A stretch of 64,000 nt of DNA from Lumbricus terrestris (taxonomy: Eukaryota > Annelida > Clitellata > Crassiclitellata > Lumbricidae). Position numbers and translations under genes: made by a program. The stretch covers positions 71,713,829 to 71,777,828 of the forward strand of contig OX457037.1 in the NCBI GenBank assembly GCA_949752735.1, in the 5' to 3' direction. A model generated the notes under the pieces. That model was not told the DNA's origin. It made no database searches and was given only the letters and a program-made list of their open reading frames with translations. Positions 33,451 through 44,959 of this stretch are shown piece by piece. Position 1 is the first letter of the stretch. Every line of letters begins with the position of its first letter.

Positions 33451-35088
33451 CTCTAAGACAGCGGTTCTCAACCTGTGGGTCGCGACCCCCACGGGGGTCG
33501 CCTGACGATTTGCCAGGGGTCGCCTGGACCCGTCAGAAGTTTCTTAAAGATGTGGAACCTAATAGCAATTTTAGCGTTATCTACCACACTATCAAAACTT
33601 AACGTACATTATTTTGTACTTACACTTTTGCTATGATTCTTTCGTTAGATTTCGGCAGCCAGTTTAATTTTGCCATTTTAGTTTTCAAATGTAAAACCCA
33701 CTTTTAGGCTACCATTGTTCTAAAAAAAATGGCTAGGGAATATTTACTGAAATCTCAAAACACGTCTGTGAGCACTGAACTCATGAGTACATGTATTTTT
33801 TAAAATGACGGCTTAGGCTAGTGCCACCGTTACCGTGTGCAAATTAAACAAATTTAACAATGGGAAGGGGACGTTTATTGAGGTCTCAAGCCACGTCTGT
33901 GAGAACTGAAATCATGATTAATTTTGTCAAGATGACAGCTAAAAAATGTTACAGTTATAATGTGCAAATACAAAAAGTCTAAACATGCAATAATTGAAGA
34001 TGGATGCTCTGAAGTCTTCAACCATGACTATGAGCATTGAAAAAAATTAGCAGTTTTATTAAGATTACAGCTACTACAGAGTGGAATTTCAAATATTTCA
34101 GACAATTGAGAGGGGAAATTTATTGAAGTCCTAAATCACAACTATTTGCACTTAAATTATGGGCAATTTCGTTACAATGACAGTCTGAAATGCTACCATT
34201 GCATTGTGGAAATTTGAAAAACGTTGCCAATGGCACATCCTCTCCCCAAACCCTTCCCACGGCTCGACTCATTCAAAAAGAACACAAGTAAAGTGTCTTA
34301 AACTGATAGCCTCCAAAAACGACAGCGTGGTGAAATGAGTGTTAAGAAGAAGAACTATATGGCCTATGCCTACTGTCCAATTTTCAGAGTAGCCTATAAT
34401 TTTTATATGGTACCATGTTTGCGAATGGAGACGTCAAACAGAATGGAGAAATCAAACATTCGAACCTGCCTAATGGCAGAGCACGGAAAAGAAGAAGACC
34501 ATGTTTGCAGCATGAAATACATGTAAGAAGCTATAACGTTTTATTTGTGATGACATATTTTCGGCCGAATCGATGAAACCCAACATATAAACTGATGCGC
34601 CATTCAGATACTAAACATCCTAGCTATGCAGGGAAGCATGTCTAGTATTTTTAAGAACAAAGCTGATGACGCCAATAAAGAAGGTACACTTCAGACAAAG
34701 GGCTTGGGAAGTTCTAACAGCAAGACATGGCAGCTGCTGAGGTTTCGCAGTCGAATGGAATTATTATAAAAACTTCAACTTCACACTACTGAATAGAGGT
34801 AGCCTATAGCTTTTAGAGTCGCAAGACCAGGAAACATCCAACAATTGACAAGAGCAGTTTTCGAATTAATGGAGTTAAAATGTATAACAATGGAGAATGG
34901 CAAAAATGCAGTGACGGGTGTGTGGGAACTCAATCAATTTTGCTCTTGGGGGTCGTCCCAACTTTCGAGATGTTACCAAGGGGTCGCCGCACTAAAAAGG
35001 TTGAGAACCGCTGCTCTAAGATCTCAAACCTATTCATTATCTCCACCCTGTATTCTGGTGTTATAGGCTACCTTTGCAATAGAAACTG
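31439..35088 (-). mobile_element. Non-LTR LINE (endonuclease-RT type), split by a hAT insertion
   Basis: The flanks GCGGGTCACC (31429-31438) and GCGGGTAGCC (35089-35098) form a probable 10-bp target duplication; copy 1 of the segmental duplication is uninterrupted here (289-300). The coding strand is minus. The 5' part is truncated; the reading frame can be followed from about 35056 (YRVEIMNRFEIL), across the hAT insertion, into the RT. Confidence 0.8.
33459..35013. mobile_element. hAT (Charlie-like) non-autonomous element, TSD CTCTAAGA
   Basis: Ends CAGCGGTTCTCAACCTGTGG and AAAGGTTGAGAACCGCTG, flanked by a perfect CTCTAAGA (33451-33458, 35014-35021). Removing the element and one duplication restores the LINE frame (FEIL|ERDDTTEEE). 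Subterminal GTCGCGACCCCCACGGGGGT is palindromic. The interior (33700-34230) consists of the shared 110-bp module repeated. A sibling copy is at 50405-51933. Confidence 0.9.
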
Positions 35089-35098
35089 GCGGGTAGCC

Positions 35099-35222
35099 TA
35101 TCAAAATGGCGACTTCGAAAGGGCTACCATAAAAAGGGCGAGTTCAGAAGGGCGCCGATCAAAAATGCGAGCAAATAAAATGGCTTTTCGATGATCGCCC
35201 TTTCGAAGTCGCCCTTTTGATA
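35099..35222. mobile_element. Small iteron fold-back element, family D copy 2
   Basis: Ends TATCAAAATGGCGACTTCGA and TCGAAGTCGCCCTTTTGATA; one to two iterons fewer than the copy at 299-453, at the same paralogous position. Confidence 0.6.
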
Positions 35223-35236
35223 ATGAATCGTTATAG

Positions 35237-35455
35237 CGCCTCTTCAAAATCTATACTCAGAGGCGCTCCCGATTGCAGCGCGGACACTTAATCGGAGTTT
35301 CACGCCGAAGCGCTTGAGCAATTATTGCAGGAGCATGAAAGACTTGCTCAGTGTCCCTACGAGGCGGTTTGAGGTGGATTCGAACCCGCAACCATCCGGC
35401 TCCAAGGCACCGAACAAACCTCTACACCGTCGCACCCCACACACTGTGCCTGATA
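35237..35455 (-). mobile_element. tRNA-derived SINE (family 1), minus strand, paralogue of 466-680
   Basis: Same position relative to the proline-rich gene and same orientation as the SINE at 466-680, including CGAGGCGGTTTGAGGTGGAT on the plus strand. The insertion predates the duplication. Confidence 0.75.
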
Positions 35456-35588
35456 TAGGCCTGTGACATTCGATTGTGAATTCAGTGGTACGCTAGCTAC
35501 TGATCTAGCCGCCGGTACCGCTCGTAGACTAAAATTTAAATCGATTAAATTTGTGACTCGGCGTATTTTAACTATTTCAGATCAAAAG

Positions 35589-36938
35589 ATGAAGCTGATC
35601 ATGATATTGGCAGTACTAGTATGGTCGACGATCTTGACCGAAAGCCTTCCAGCTGGTACACAGGTCTCTCCGGTACTGCCAATTCCAGATGAAGTCCATA
35701 GTCCTACAGTAAAGCCTACAGACATCACTCATGTTGTTCCTATACTCTCCGAGTCTACTACTATAAAGCCTACAGACATGCCTCCTGCTGTTCCTATACT
35801 CCCCGAGTCTCCTACTATAAAGCCTACAGACATCACTCATGTTGTTCCTATACTCTCCGAGTCTCCTACTATAAAGCCTACAGACATCCCTCCTGTTGTT
35901 CCTATACGACCTCGGTTTCCTGCTATAAAGCCTATTGTCATCCCTCCTCCTGTTCATAGAGGCCTACTCCCCGAGTCTCCTACTACAAAGCCTACAGACA
36001 TCCCTCCTGCTGTTCCTATACTCCCCGAGTCTCCTACTACAAAGCCTACAGACATCCCTCCTGCTGTTCCTATACTCCCCGAGTCTCCTACTATAAAGCC
36101 TACAGACATCACTCATGTTGTTCCTATACTCTCCGAGTCTCCTACTATAAAGCCTACAGACATCCCTCCTGTTGTTCCTATACGACCTCGGTTTCCTGCT
36201 ATAAAGCCTATTGTCATCCCTCCTCCTGTTCATAGAGGCCTACTCCCCGAGTCTCCTACTACAAAGCCTACAGACATCCCTCCTGCTGTTCCTATACTCC
36301 CCGAGTCTCCTACTACAAAGCCTACAGACATCCCTCCTGCTGTTCCTATACTCCCCGAGTCTCCTACTATAAAGCCTACAGACATGCCTCCTGCTGTTCC
36401 TATACTCCCCGAGTCTCCTACTATAAAACCTACAGATATCCCTCCTGTTGTTCCTATACGCCCTCGGTTTCCTGCTATAAAGCCTATTGTCATCCCTCCT
36501 CCTGTTCCTAGAGGCCTACTCCCCAAGTCTCCTACTACAAAGCCTACAGGCATCCCTTGTGTTCATCTTATAAGCTTATGCCTTCAGTTGCCTACTAATA
36601 ATACTATAGACAACCCTGATGTTACTATACACCCTCGGTATCCTAATATAAAGCCTATAGACATCACTCATGTTGCTCCTATACACTCTGAATTTCCTGA
36701 TATGAAGCCTATAGACCTCGATCCTCATATTGTTCCTATATCATCTGGGTCTCATGGTATAAAGCCTATAGACATCCCTCATCTTGTTCCTATACCCCCC
36801 GAGTCTCCTGCTATAAAGCCTATAGACATCCCTCATCTTGTTCCTATACCCCCTGAGTCTCCTGCTATAAAGCCTATAGACATCCCTAAAATCCCTCATC
36901 TTGCTCCTATACGCCCAATTAGGCCTTTTCTACCTTAA
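35589..36938 (+). CDS. Secreted proline-rich repeat protein (copy 2)
   Basis: 449 residues from the ATG at 35589. Signal peptide MKLIMILAVLVWSTILTES, then LPAGTQ, nearly identical to copy 1. The mature part is 18-residue repeats (PTIKPTDIPPAVPILPES and variants) organised in a higher-order unit of 92 residues (276 bp; VHRGLLPES at both 35955 and 36231). The C-terminal part is more diverged (KPIDIPHLVPIPPESPA). The same acceptor-like TTTTAACTATTTCAG ends 9 bases before the ATG, so a 5' UTR intron is likely. The upstream extension of the open frame to 35463 is not supported. Compared with copy 1 the repeat domain is about 118 residues longer and more regular, consistent with recent repeat homogenisation. 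Function unknown; extracellular location is inferred from the leader. Confidence 0.7.
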   Translation: MKLIMILAVLVWSTILTESLPAGTQVSPVLPIPDEVHSPTVKPTDITHVVPILSESTTIKPTDMPPAVPILPESPTIKPTDITHVVPILSESPTIKPTDIPPVVPIRPRFPAIKPIVIPPPVHRGLLPESPTTKPTDIPPAVPILPESPTTKPTDIPPAVPILPESPTIKPTDITHVVPILSESPTIKPTDIPPVVPIRPRFPAIKPIVIPPPVHRGLLPESPTTKPTDIPPAVPILPESPTTKPTDIPPAVPILPESPTIKPTDMPPAVPILPESPTIKPTDIPPVVPIRPRFPAIKPIVIPPPVPRGLLPKSPTTKPTGIPCVHLISLCLQLPTNNTIDNPDVTIHPRYPNIKPIDITHVAPIHSEFPDMKPIDLDPHIVPISSGSHGIKPIDIPHLVPIPPESPAIKPIDIPHLVPIPPESPAIKPIDIPKIPHLAPIRPIRPFLP

Positions 36939-37259
36939 CATCCAGATCCTGTGTTCCTTCGTCCGTAGACACGCAACGGGAACCAACCCGACGGGCAACC
37001 CGTCGTCAGAATGTACGTCAGGCGAAAGTTTAAACTTAAAATAATTGTTGGTTAGACATTCATCATTTTACTCGATGTTAATTAACAGAATACAAGCTGT
37101 AGGCTAATGAACATTGTGCTTCTTAGACAGTTTATTTTCACGCAGTAGCATCCTAGATGGGTTTGGCCGTCTTTAATTGTAGCCTAGTAGGCTTATTGCT
37201 TATTTAGCTCGTTTCATGATATCGTGATGGAAGTAAAGACTGCTTTAGGCCTATCGCTA

Positions 37260-37700
37260 GTTACATCGACAGCAAAAAGCATCGTCATAATTAGCATAAC
37301 AGAACTAATAGGCCTACAGGAAATGTCGCAGCGCATAATAAATTATGAGGGCATTTATTAAGATTTGTCAATAAATTGTGTGAATTGTAGTTGTAATTTC
37401 CAAATTTGTCATAATTAACATGATAGAACAACATGTAATAAAGCAAATGTAGCACTGCATAATATGAGAGCATTAAATTTTATTAAGATTTGTCAATAAA
37501 TATAATATGAGACATTTATCAGGATTTGTGAATATATTGTGTGAATTGTAGCCTAGTTGTAATTTCAAAATTTGTCATAATTAACAAGATAGAACTAACA
37601 CAGGAAATGTAGCAGTGCCTGATATGAGGGCATATAATTTTTTTTTATTAAGACTCGTCAATAAATATTATTTTGTGAATTCTAGTCGTAATTTCCAGTT
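37260..37700. repeat. Tandem AT-rich repeat, paralogue of 5200-5735
   Basis: Same AACATGATAGAAC / GCATAATATGAG / AGATTTGTCAATAAAT units, with about three copies. Confidence 0.75.
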
Positions 37701-37710
37701 TTCTTACAAA

Positions 37711-38010
37711 GTAGACCTACAGATTCAAAAATATTTGTAATCACATTTCACCTGCAGAGTTTTGTAAAGCAATACGAGTAGCAAAGCAGATGGTCTTAAA
37801 AGATCAGATTGTATTGTTGAGGATCAAAGTTTTATGGAAGAGGAGTTTGACAGGCAAACGATTGCAACGGAGGATGCTTGTTCTTCATCACCTCAGATTC
37901 TCTCTTCAATCTGCATCAGAAAGAATAACATAGCTCCACAAGGGGTTGTGTAGATTGGGCTATCTATCAAGATGGTACTCAAGGTTAAGTCGGTATGGGC
38001 CTCGTGCTTT
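37711..38010. repeat. Three-copy low-copy block, copy 3
   Basis: Matches 5743-6050 and 8229-8530. Closer to the 8.2-kb copy in the short open frame (EDQSF.EEEFDRQ), but a short deletion in CTTCAATCTGCATCAG changes its C-terminus. Confidence 0.75.
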
Positions 38011-38278
38011 CTGTTGGCCAAATTTGAGCAGTGACTGCGCCGCACACTTTTTGTAGCCAGGACAGTCACACATTGCAAGTAACCAGGGCAGAGGGTGAGT
38101 CGCGTGCTCAGTAGCAAGGGCTCACATAGGCCTATAATTTTGCGCTACCGTGCATGCCATTAATCACCCACCCTACACTATTTGGGTTGGATGGTCAGAG
38201 GATCAAATGGGCGAAGCCTTAGAACCAAACACTTTGACATTTGGAAAGCAGATCTTATAAATCTTATACAGGGTGGGT

Positions 38279-39519
38279 CATAAAAAGACCCCTAAAGTTT
38301 TTACTAATATCTTGACCAGAAGTTTAAAAATATTATTAATCAAATTTGACAGGTCTAAAGACAATTCATATTTACGTAGAGTGGCCAGATATCACCGCAG
38401 TCTATTTCAAACAGAACAAGAGTTCTATAACTTTAGTGAGACCACAGACTGTTTTTGACGATTCAAAAACAATGCAACAAAAAGTAGCAAAGAGCGATTT
38501 TTATAGGCCTAAGTCTCATCTCAAATAATATTATTGTTATCACATAAACGTGATAGTAGGCTACTTCACATCTTGTGATCAATGTGTACATTGTATAGGC
38601 CTACACCACCAATGCCCACGCTTATTATGAGTCTTTTTGCACAGTTTTTGATGGCCATTTTGATGTGTTCCAGAAGTAGACTAAAACTTCCCAATCAACT
38701 CCAATGCGACCATAAATTTTCGTCCTCTTATCGCTCGTGGTTTTGGCGTCAGATTGCGGTATTTCTCAAGCATAGCTGAGATGATAGCTCTCCATTATTT
38801 GATAAAACCATCGGGTTCAAATCCGGATATTTGGGACCATTGGTTCTTCTCAATGAAACGAGTAGCCTACATTAATTAATATTGACATTGAACCGATCTC
38901 CTTTCATCAATGGCATATTTCTTAACTCTCAATTTATCTCCTCATTTCTCTGCAATCACTGTTTATGAGAGTGAGCGGCGATTATAGCTTTGTCTCTAAG
39001 GCCTTGCTCATGAAGTGTATGAATAGATATTTTGTCTGACATTGACACCTTGGGAATTTTAATTTGATGGAAATTTCGATTATATTATTTTAAATACAAA
39101 ATTATTAATCTGACAAAGTCTTTATTTATCAACTTGACAATCATCTTGCTAATGTCACGGCTTGCTGGTACCCGTTAAAAAAATAATGACAAAAATGATT
39201 TTTCTGTCAATACCAAGTTTATACGACACCAATTATTTTAGATGTTAGGCCTACTTAATAAATTCGTTTTTGTTACTTTTCCTGCATGCGTCATGTTTTT
39301 GAATCGTCAAAAACGTGAGTGGTCTCACTAGCAGTGATAATTTTTATAACTTAATTTTGTTCTGTTTTAAATGTTTTAATGAAATCTGGCCATCATGTGT
39401 GATATATAATTTTGTGGATATAAATTGTCTCTAAGCTTGAAAATTATCATTAAAAAATTCCTAGTTCTGGCTAAGATTATGGGCAAAAACGTTATGAGAC
39501 TTTTCTATGGCCCAACCTG
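38279..39519. mobile_element. Tc1/mariner-superfamily transposon, copy 2
   Basis: Ends CAGGGTGGGTCATAAAAA and CTATGGCCCAACCTG with flanking TA (38277-38278, 39520-39521). About 1.24 kb as in the other copies. Interior transposase remains (minus strand) are more decayed than in copy 3. Confidence 0.8.
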
Positions 39520-39704
39520 TAGACTAATCTCAGTCACTTACTGAAGATCTTCTTTCGAGTAGCGTTTCAAAAACAAAACATTCAGCAAACAAAGTAACTG
39601 AGGTCTATTGTTTACGCGAATGCTTACGAGTCATTTGAAAAAAGATCTAATGTGACAGTTAATTCTATGCTGTTAGTTGTATACGGCAATGTGGATAGGC
39701 TAAA

Positions 39705-40520
39705 CAGCCACAGAATTTTTCCCTCCCAGAACCTTTGTCCAGCCAAAATTTTATTCTCTTTACCCTGACAGAACTTTTGCCCTGCCAGAATTTGCCCCGC
39801 CAGAATTTGTGCCCTGCCAGAATTTTCCCAAGTGAGAACTGTTGCCCTGCCACAATTTTGCCCTTCCAGAATGTTTGCCCTGCCAGATTTTTTTCTCCAT
39901 GAACTTTTGTGCAGCCAGAACTTTGCCCTACCAGAACTTTTGCCCTGTCAGAGAGCGGACAGAGGTGAACAGTAAGAAACCATATGTCCAAACAAATTCT
40001 CGCTGGGTAAAATTTCTGGCAGGGCAACGACGGTACGATCAGGGCAATGACCAGGACAAAGGCTTTTTACCAGGGCATTTGCCCTGCCAGCGGCGCCCGC
40101 AGGCGTACGCACTTACGCAAGTGCGTACAGCAGCGGCGCCCGCAGACGTACTTACATAGGTAAGTGCGTACAGCGGCGGATAGAAAAGGTATGTTTTTGG
40201 CAAATTGCGTACAGCGGCGGATAATAGAAAAGGTTTTTTTTGAAAATTTTGGGTTGATGACTAAAAAAAAAAAAAAAAAAAAAAAAAGGTCATCAGGTTT
40301 TTCGGCGGATAGAAAAGGTATGTTTTTGGGAAAATTTTGCGGATAGAAAAGGTATGTTTTTTGGAAAATTTTTGGTTAATGACTAAAAAAAAAGGTCATC
40401 AGTTTTTTCGGCGACCGAATTTTTTTTCCCTGTTCGCCCCTCCTCCGTCGAAAATTTCTGTGCGTACAAGAAAAAAATCCTGCGGGCGCCGCTGTGCCCT
40501 GCCATGCCCTGGCGTAGCAC
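39705..40520. repeat. Iteron array with CCAGAATTTTGCCCTG units (family E, tentative)
   Basis: 39725-39960 is a run of 15-18-bp units of the type GCCAGAATTTTGCCCT; at 40010-40087 the units appear inverted (TGGCAGGGCAA, CAGGGCATTTGCCCTGCC). It resembles the iteron-TIR elements, but the unit length is less regular and I cannot define ends. A hAT-like MITE (40088-40494) is inserted in it. Confidence 0.5.
40088..40494. mobile_element. hAT-like MITE, TSD TGCCCTGC
   Basis: Ends CAGCGGCGCCCGCAGG and CCTGCGGGCGCCGCTG, flanked by a perfect TGCCCTGC (40080-40087, 40495-40502). The left end is present twice (40088 and 40130). Interior: A(26-27) tract at about 40262-40287 inside a GGTCATCAG repeat, and GCGGATAGAAAAGGTATGTT repeated four times. 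Confidence 0.85.
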
Positions 40521-40534
40521 CGCCACTGATTTTG

Positions 40535-40800
40535 TGAGCTTTTATGGCGGTGCGCGGTGGTGCAGTGGTTCGTTGCCTTGCAGCTAGACCTGGGAGTCGA
40601 CCGCAATAGCCTAAGTCTACCCATCCCAAGTCGGGTCGGATCGTTTCTGCTTACCGCAACTGACCCTAAGTCGAATTATGGCGAGAGAAGTCACTTGAAG
40701 TTGTTTTTACCACAAGTCCACTTAAACTGACTTGAGACACAAACATAGTTAAATTTGTCACTTCAAACCAATGATAATTAATGAGACAAAGACAACATTT
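40535..40800 (+). repeat. SINE-headed composite repeat, copy 2
   Basis: Same join of tRNA-like head (GCGCGGTGGTGCAGTGGTTC) to the AAGTCG-rich body as at 8545-8830. Confidence 0.65.
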
Positions 40801-42598
40801 AAGCAGCTTTAATTTGTAGTATGTTTACAAGAATGAGTGAGGCCTTTGCTAAACTATTAGCCTACTGGTTATTTTGCCGGTAGGCTATCGGTAGGCTATC
40901 GTGCAGACTGCCGTCTGCCGATCTATTTATATAATTAGGTCTATATTTTGTTATTCTATGCTAAAACGTCACGTTTAGGCATGCACTTAATTAAAATGGT
41001 GACACAAAATGCTACTATAATATTAGCGCTTGTGCTTATCAAGACATGAACATGAGCAAATCAGTTAAAATCTAGTGGTCACTGAATTTGGCGCAAAGAA
41101 AGCTGGATCTACAGGGCCTGCTGATTAAACGATAGTTTGACGCTACTTTGGTAGACCCTACGCTGCATCTGCAGTTGTCTGCACGGACGGAAAAGCTATT
41201 GTATACGGGCCAATTGGACAATGAAAGACTTTACTGTCAGTGAGTAGTAGTAGTAGCCTACTGCCCGATGATGCGCTTGCTATGCTATTTGTTAAGATGT
41301 GGAATGATGTTTGTGGCCGAATAATTATGACAACGGACTTACAAATTATCATCATAACACGCCATTCACTGCAACCAGTCCGCGGTCCCCGATTTGATCT
41401 TAGACCTAGCGCGTTTTACAAATTTATTCATTGTTAATAATAATAATTTTAAAAATAATGAGTGTAATCTGAATAATCCCAGACAATGGGCAAGCAAAAT
41501 TTCACAGGCCTAATAATTTTCCGTCACACTGTCTAGGCTACTAGATGGCCCAAATCATCACAAAACTATTGAAACTGAAACACAAACAGCCTGAAATGGG
41601 CTTAATAAAACAATAACAAATTCATGCATCAATTAAGTGTTGAGGCCTCATTACTCATTGGTAGGCCTATATATGAAATTAATGCTTGCCAGGAAAAATT
41701 GGCTAGACTTCTTGCATTAGTAGCCGTACGTAGGCTAATGGCTATTACCCTGTCAGAAGTCGATTTCAAGTCGGAAGTCGGTTGCTTTTCTGCCAAGTCG
41801 GGTCAAGTCGTTTTGACTCCAAGAAGTCGACCTCAAGCCACTCTAGGGTGAAGTGGTGTCAGATTGGCTGTCCAAAGTCACTTCCACTAGACGATAGCCT
41901 GCTTCTAAAACGTCTTACACAACATGGTTGACATTTTCAACAACGCTAGACATTCATCCATAAAAATGACGTCTCCCCAAGCGAATGTGAAAGCAAACGA
42001 ACGTGTAGTGTGGGTGAATATAATTACGGAGTATTAAAATCCCAAGCGAGTCCGACCAAAGTTTGTTAACGGTGATAAGAGTAAGAATTAGGCCTACTAG
42101 GAAGACGATTCCATGGTTTTTCAGATGGAAATCTGAGTTCATTTCTGAAACCTCAGTGGCAAAACTGGCGGTGACCCATGCAGGGGCGGATCCAGGGGGC
42201 AGTCCGGCCATGGCACCCATTTAGAAATTTCTTTACTTTTGAGCAGCTATTCTGGAACGTTGACGTGCCCTCCCCCATGAGTAGTTCCGTAGGCGTAGGC
42301 CTCCTCACGCCCCACGAGGTCTGAGGTCCGTACAGTGGCTTAAAAAAGGTCATCAGCTATTTTGGCGAATAAATGGTATAATTATTGTATAAGGAAACCT
42401 GAAGGCACGGGCCCTAGCAAGATAGGGATCCAATTTATTTAGTAACTGACTTGTAGGTAAGACATCTAAATTGAAAATAAAAAGCCAATATGAGTGATAA
42501 TAGCCCTAACAGGTTGTGAATGAATTTTCATTTCATAGTTTAGAGCGATAAACGCCTTACAAGTTTATTCTCGTGATCAGCTTTTCGTTTTCATTTCT
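40801..42598. other. No gene supported
   Basis: AT-rich intergenic DNA. 41750-41840 has AAGTCG-rich sequence like the composite-repeat body. At 42182, CAGGGGCGGATCCAGGGGG resembles a hAT MITE end without a partner that I can place. Confidence 0.4.
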
Positions 42599-42885
42599 AT
42601 GGAATTTACAGCCATCAATGGAATTGCAATACTGGACCAAGAGGTGTTCGTATCACGTCTACATTGTCCAGTTATCGATGTCCATGACTCAACGACATTC
42701 TATCGCATGCGAAAAATGAAAGTAGAAGGAAAGGCTAATCCTGAACACATCGTATCCTGCTCCGTGAAGCGCGTCCTATACGCCATTGACGTATGGCTGG
42801 ATATTGATAACCCCGATCCTATGATACAAAGAATTCATCCAACTAACGGAAACCTGACCAAGACTTGGTTGATACCCAAAGGTGG
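42599..42885 (+). CDS. Unrecognised open frame upstream of a LINE fragment
   Basis: The frame from the ATG at 42599 is non-repetitive (RLHCPVIDVHDSTTF, VLYAIDVWLDIDNPDPMI, LIPKGGDRLS), about 96 residues before it runs into LINE sequence in another frame. Composition looks protein-like, but no family is recognised. It may be part of another element or a host exon truncated by the LINE insertion. Confidence 0.25.
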
Positions 42886-43510
42886 AGATCGGCTGTCAAT
42901 TCCATGTTGCAGCATGGGCAACCCGCAACAATTTGCGCTTAAACACCGCGAAATCACGTGAGATGCTGATCCACTGCCGCCGAAACATCATACTGCCGCC
43001 AGCAATCACCGGAGTGGAGCGAGTTACATCTTTAAAGATCCTTGAGTGACACTGCGAGAAGACCTCAGTGTATCCAAGCACATCGCTGGGGTTCTGGGGA
43101 CCTGTTCCCGCTCCCTATACGCCCTCCGGGTTCTTAAGTCTCACGGCCTACCATCAACAGCGCTACACGACGTTGCTCGAGCCACAACTGTGTCGCAGCT
43201 CCTCTACGCTGCTCCAGCCTGGTGGGGTTTCACCAGCGCCGATGACAGGGCAACTTGACCGTTTTCTTCGCAGAACGTAGCGGATGGGCTACCTACCGGA
43301 GGACTCACCAGGCGTATCGGACTTGGCTAAAGAGGCCGACGATAGTTTATTACAGTCTGTAGTGAAAAACCCGAATCACGTGCTGCGGTCCTTGTTCCCT
43401 CCGATTATTCAGCGTCAATACTGCCTCTGACCACGTCCGCATAACTTTGAGCTGCCACCGAAGGACGATAAAAACTTTATTCCAAGAGCCCTCTATAAGT
43501 GCCTTCTCAA
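42886..43510 (+). pseudogene. CR1/L2-like LINE 3' fragment
   Basis: Joined frames read WATRNNLRLNTAKSREMLIH, PPAITGVERVTSLKILGVTL, CSRSLYALRVLKSHGLP, YAAPAWWGFTSADDRA, NPNHVLRSLFP, RPHNFELPPKD. These are the consecutive motifs of the region after YADD in CR1-group LINEs (NLxLNxxKSxEMLI, SLYALxVLRxHG, YAxPAWWGFT). At least three frameshifts or stops (near 43045, 43255, 43430). It is 5'-truncated at about 42886 and lies downstream of an unrelated frame. Confidence 0.75.
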
Positions 43511-43880
43511 CAAGCGACTGTGTAACCAGCAGTACTTCCCTTCCATGTTACTGAGTTGCGTTCTTGTCAACCTGTTTTTTCCCATTAAACGAATCTAAAA
43601 ATATAAAGGCGAAACTTTTCCAATGTTTGCGAACAATTTTCTTCTTATCCACCCGACCGATTTTTCCCAATATTTACAAAAATACTTTTTAAGACCCCTT
43701 AACCAACATAGGGGGGTTCGCGATCCAAAAATCTTACCTTTGCGAATTTGAAACATTTAATTTTTAATAATCCGACGAAAGCTAATATAAAGCAGTAGGC
43801 CTATTTAAGATTGGTCGCCGGATCGCTTTCAAAGAACCCATAGATTTATGACGTCATCACTTCTTTACTTCGCTTTAGGC

Positions 43881-44784
43881 CAGGGGTTCTCAAACTGTGG
43901 TACGCGTACCCCTGGAGGTACGCCAGGCGCCGGTAAGTGGTACGCGAAAAATTCCAGAAATCTAAATTTCTCGCTGAGTTTATGGACAATGAGTCCATTT
44001 TTCCTTGATTAGCAATGATTTTATCGTAGCTACATATCAGATGACAGCAACATCATTTATTTCTTTCACAACATGTATGATTAGGCCTAGACTCACAAAC
44101 TAATCTGATAATAGTGCATGCAACATAGTACTTAGGACCTACATGTTTATGCCTATCATATTATTATGAATTTGAAATAAAACAATGTAGGCCTATAAAT
44201 GGTTGAAAGAACCAAAGCCAGTAATTTTCAGCGTATCATAGGGCTCAGATATGAGAGTTGAATTCGCCTAAGGAATGATTTCTGGTCGAGCTTGAAAATT
44301 TGCGAATCCTTTCAGCACGTTAGGCCTATAGACCTAATTATAATTATAATCTGTTTAAACTAGTTCTTAAACTATTCTTGCTATCAAAAACAAATAATTT
44401 TTTATGACCTAAATTTGTGTTTGAAATTGGCAAATATTAAACCAGGTAATTTTTTGAAATTTAAAATCTGTGCCAGTCAAAACAAGCACACAGCAATAAA
44501 GCGCTATAGGTTAGCGCTTTCTTACTGGGAATATTGATCAATTTTTCTTTTTGTTTTTATGATTGCATAATTAAAACCACGCATAGGCCTATTTTAAATT
44601 TTGCTTTCTGTATACGACTCTAATATGCTTAAAGCCTTAAACCAATTACTAAAAGGGCTTTTAGTTGTCACTGCAAAGGGACTTCGCAATGGCGTTTTGT
44701 TTCTGACCTGGCTCTGCTGGGGGTACGCCATCATTCGAATTTTTTACATGGGGGTACAATAAAAATAAAGTTTGAGAACCCCTG
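43881..44784. mobile_element. hAT (Charlie-like) non-autonomous element, TSD CTTTAGGC
   Basis: Ends CAGGGGTTCTCAAACTGTGG and AGTTTGAGAACCCCTG, flanked by CTTTAGGC (43873-43880, 44785-44792). Subterminal GGTACGCGTACC palindrome. No transposase frame. Confidence 0.9.
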
Positions 44785-44959
44785 CTTTAGGCGGCCGATT
44801 TTATAGCGCGCGTTTTCGCTAAATTATACTAAAAACACTGATAATAATATTATGAACGGTTGATCGCAAGACAATGACAATGGATACCGGTAATTAATAT
44901 AGTACCGTGTCGTCGTACGTATACAGGCCACCTGGACATTACCGGTATTTAGGGCGGAC

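Larger units (their letters stand above)
31337..38010. repeat. Segmental duplication, copy 2
   Basis: Collinear with 216-6050 (see there). Differences: a LINE plus hAT insertion at 31439-35088, an expanded proline-repeat gene, and no piggyBac. Similarity continues to about 38010. Confidence 0.8.
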
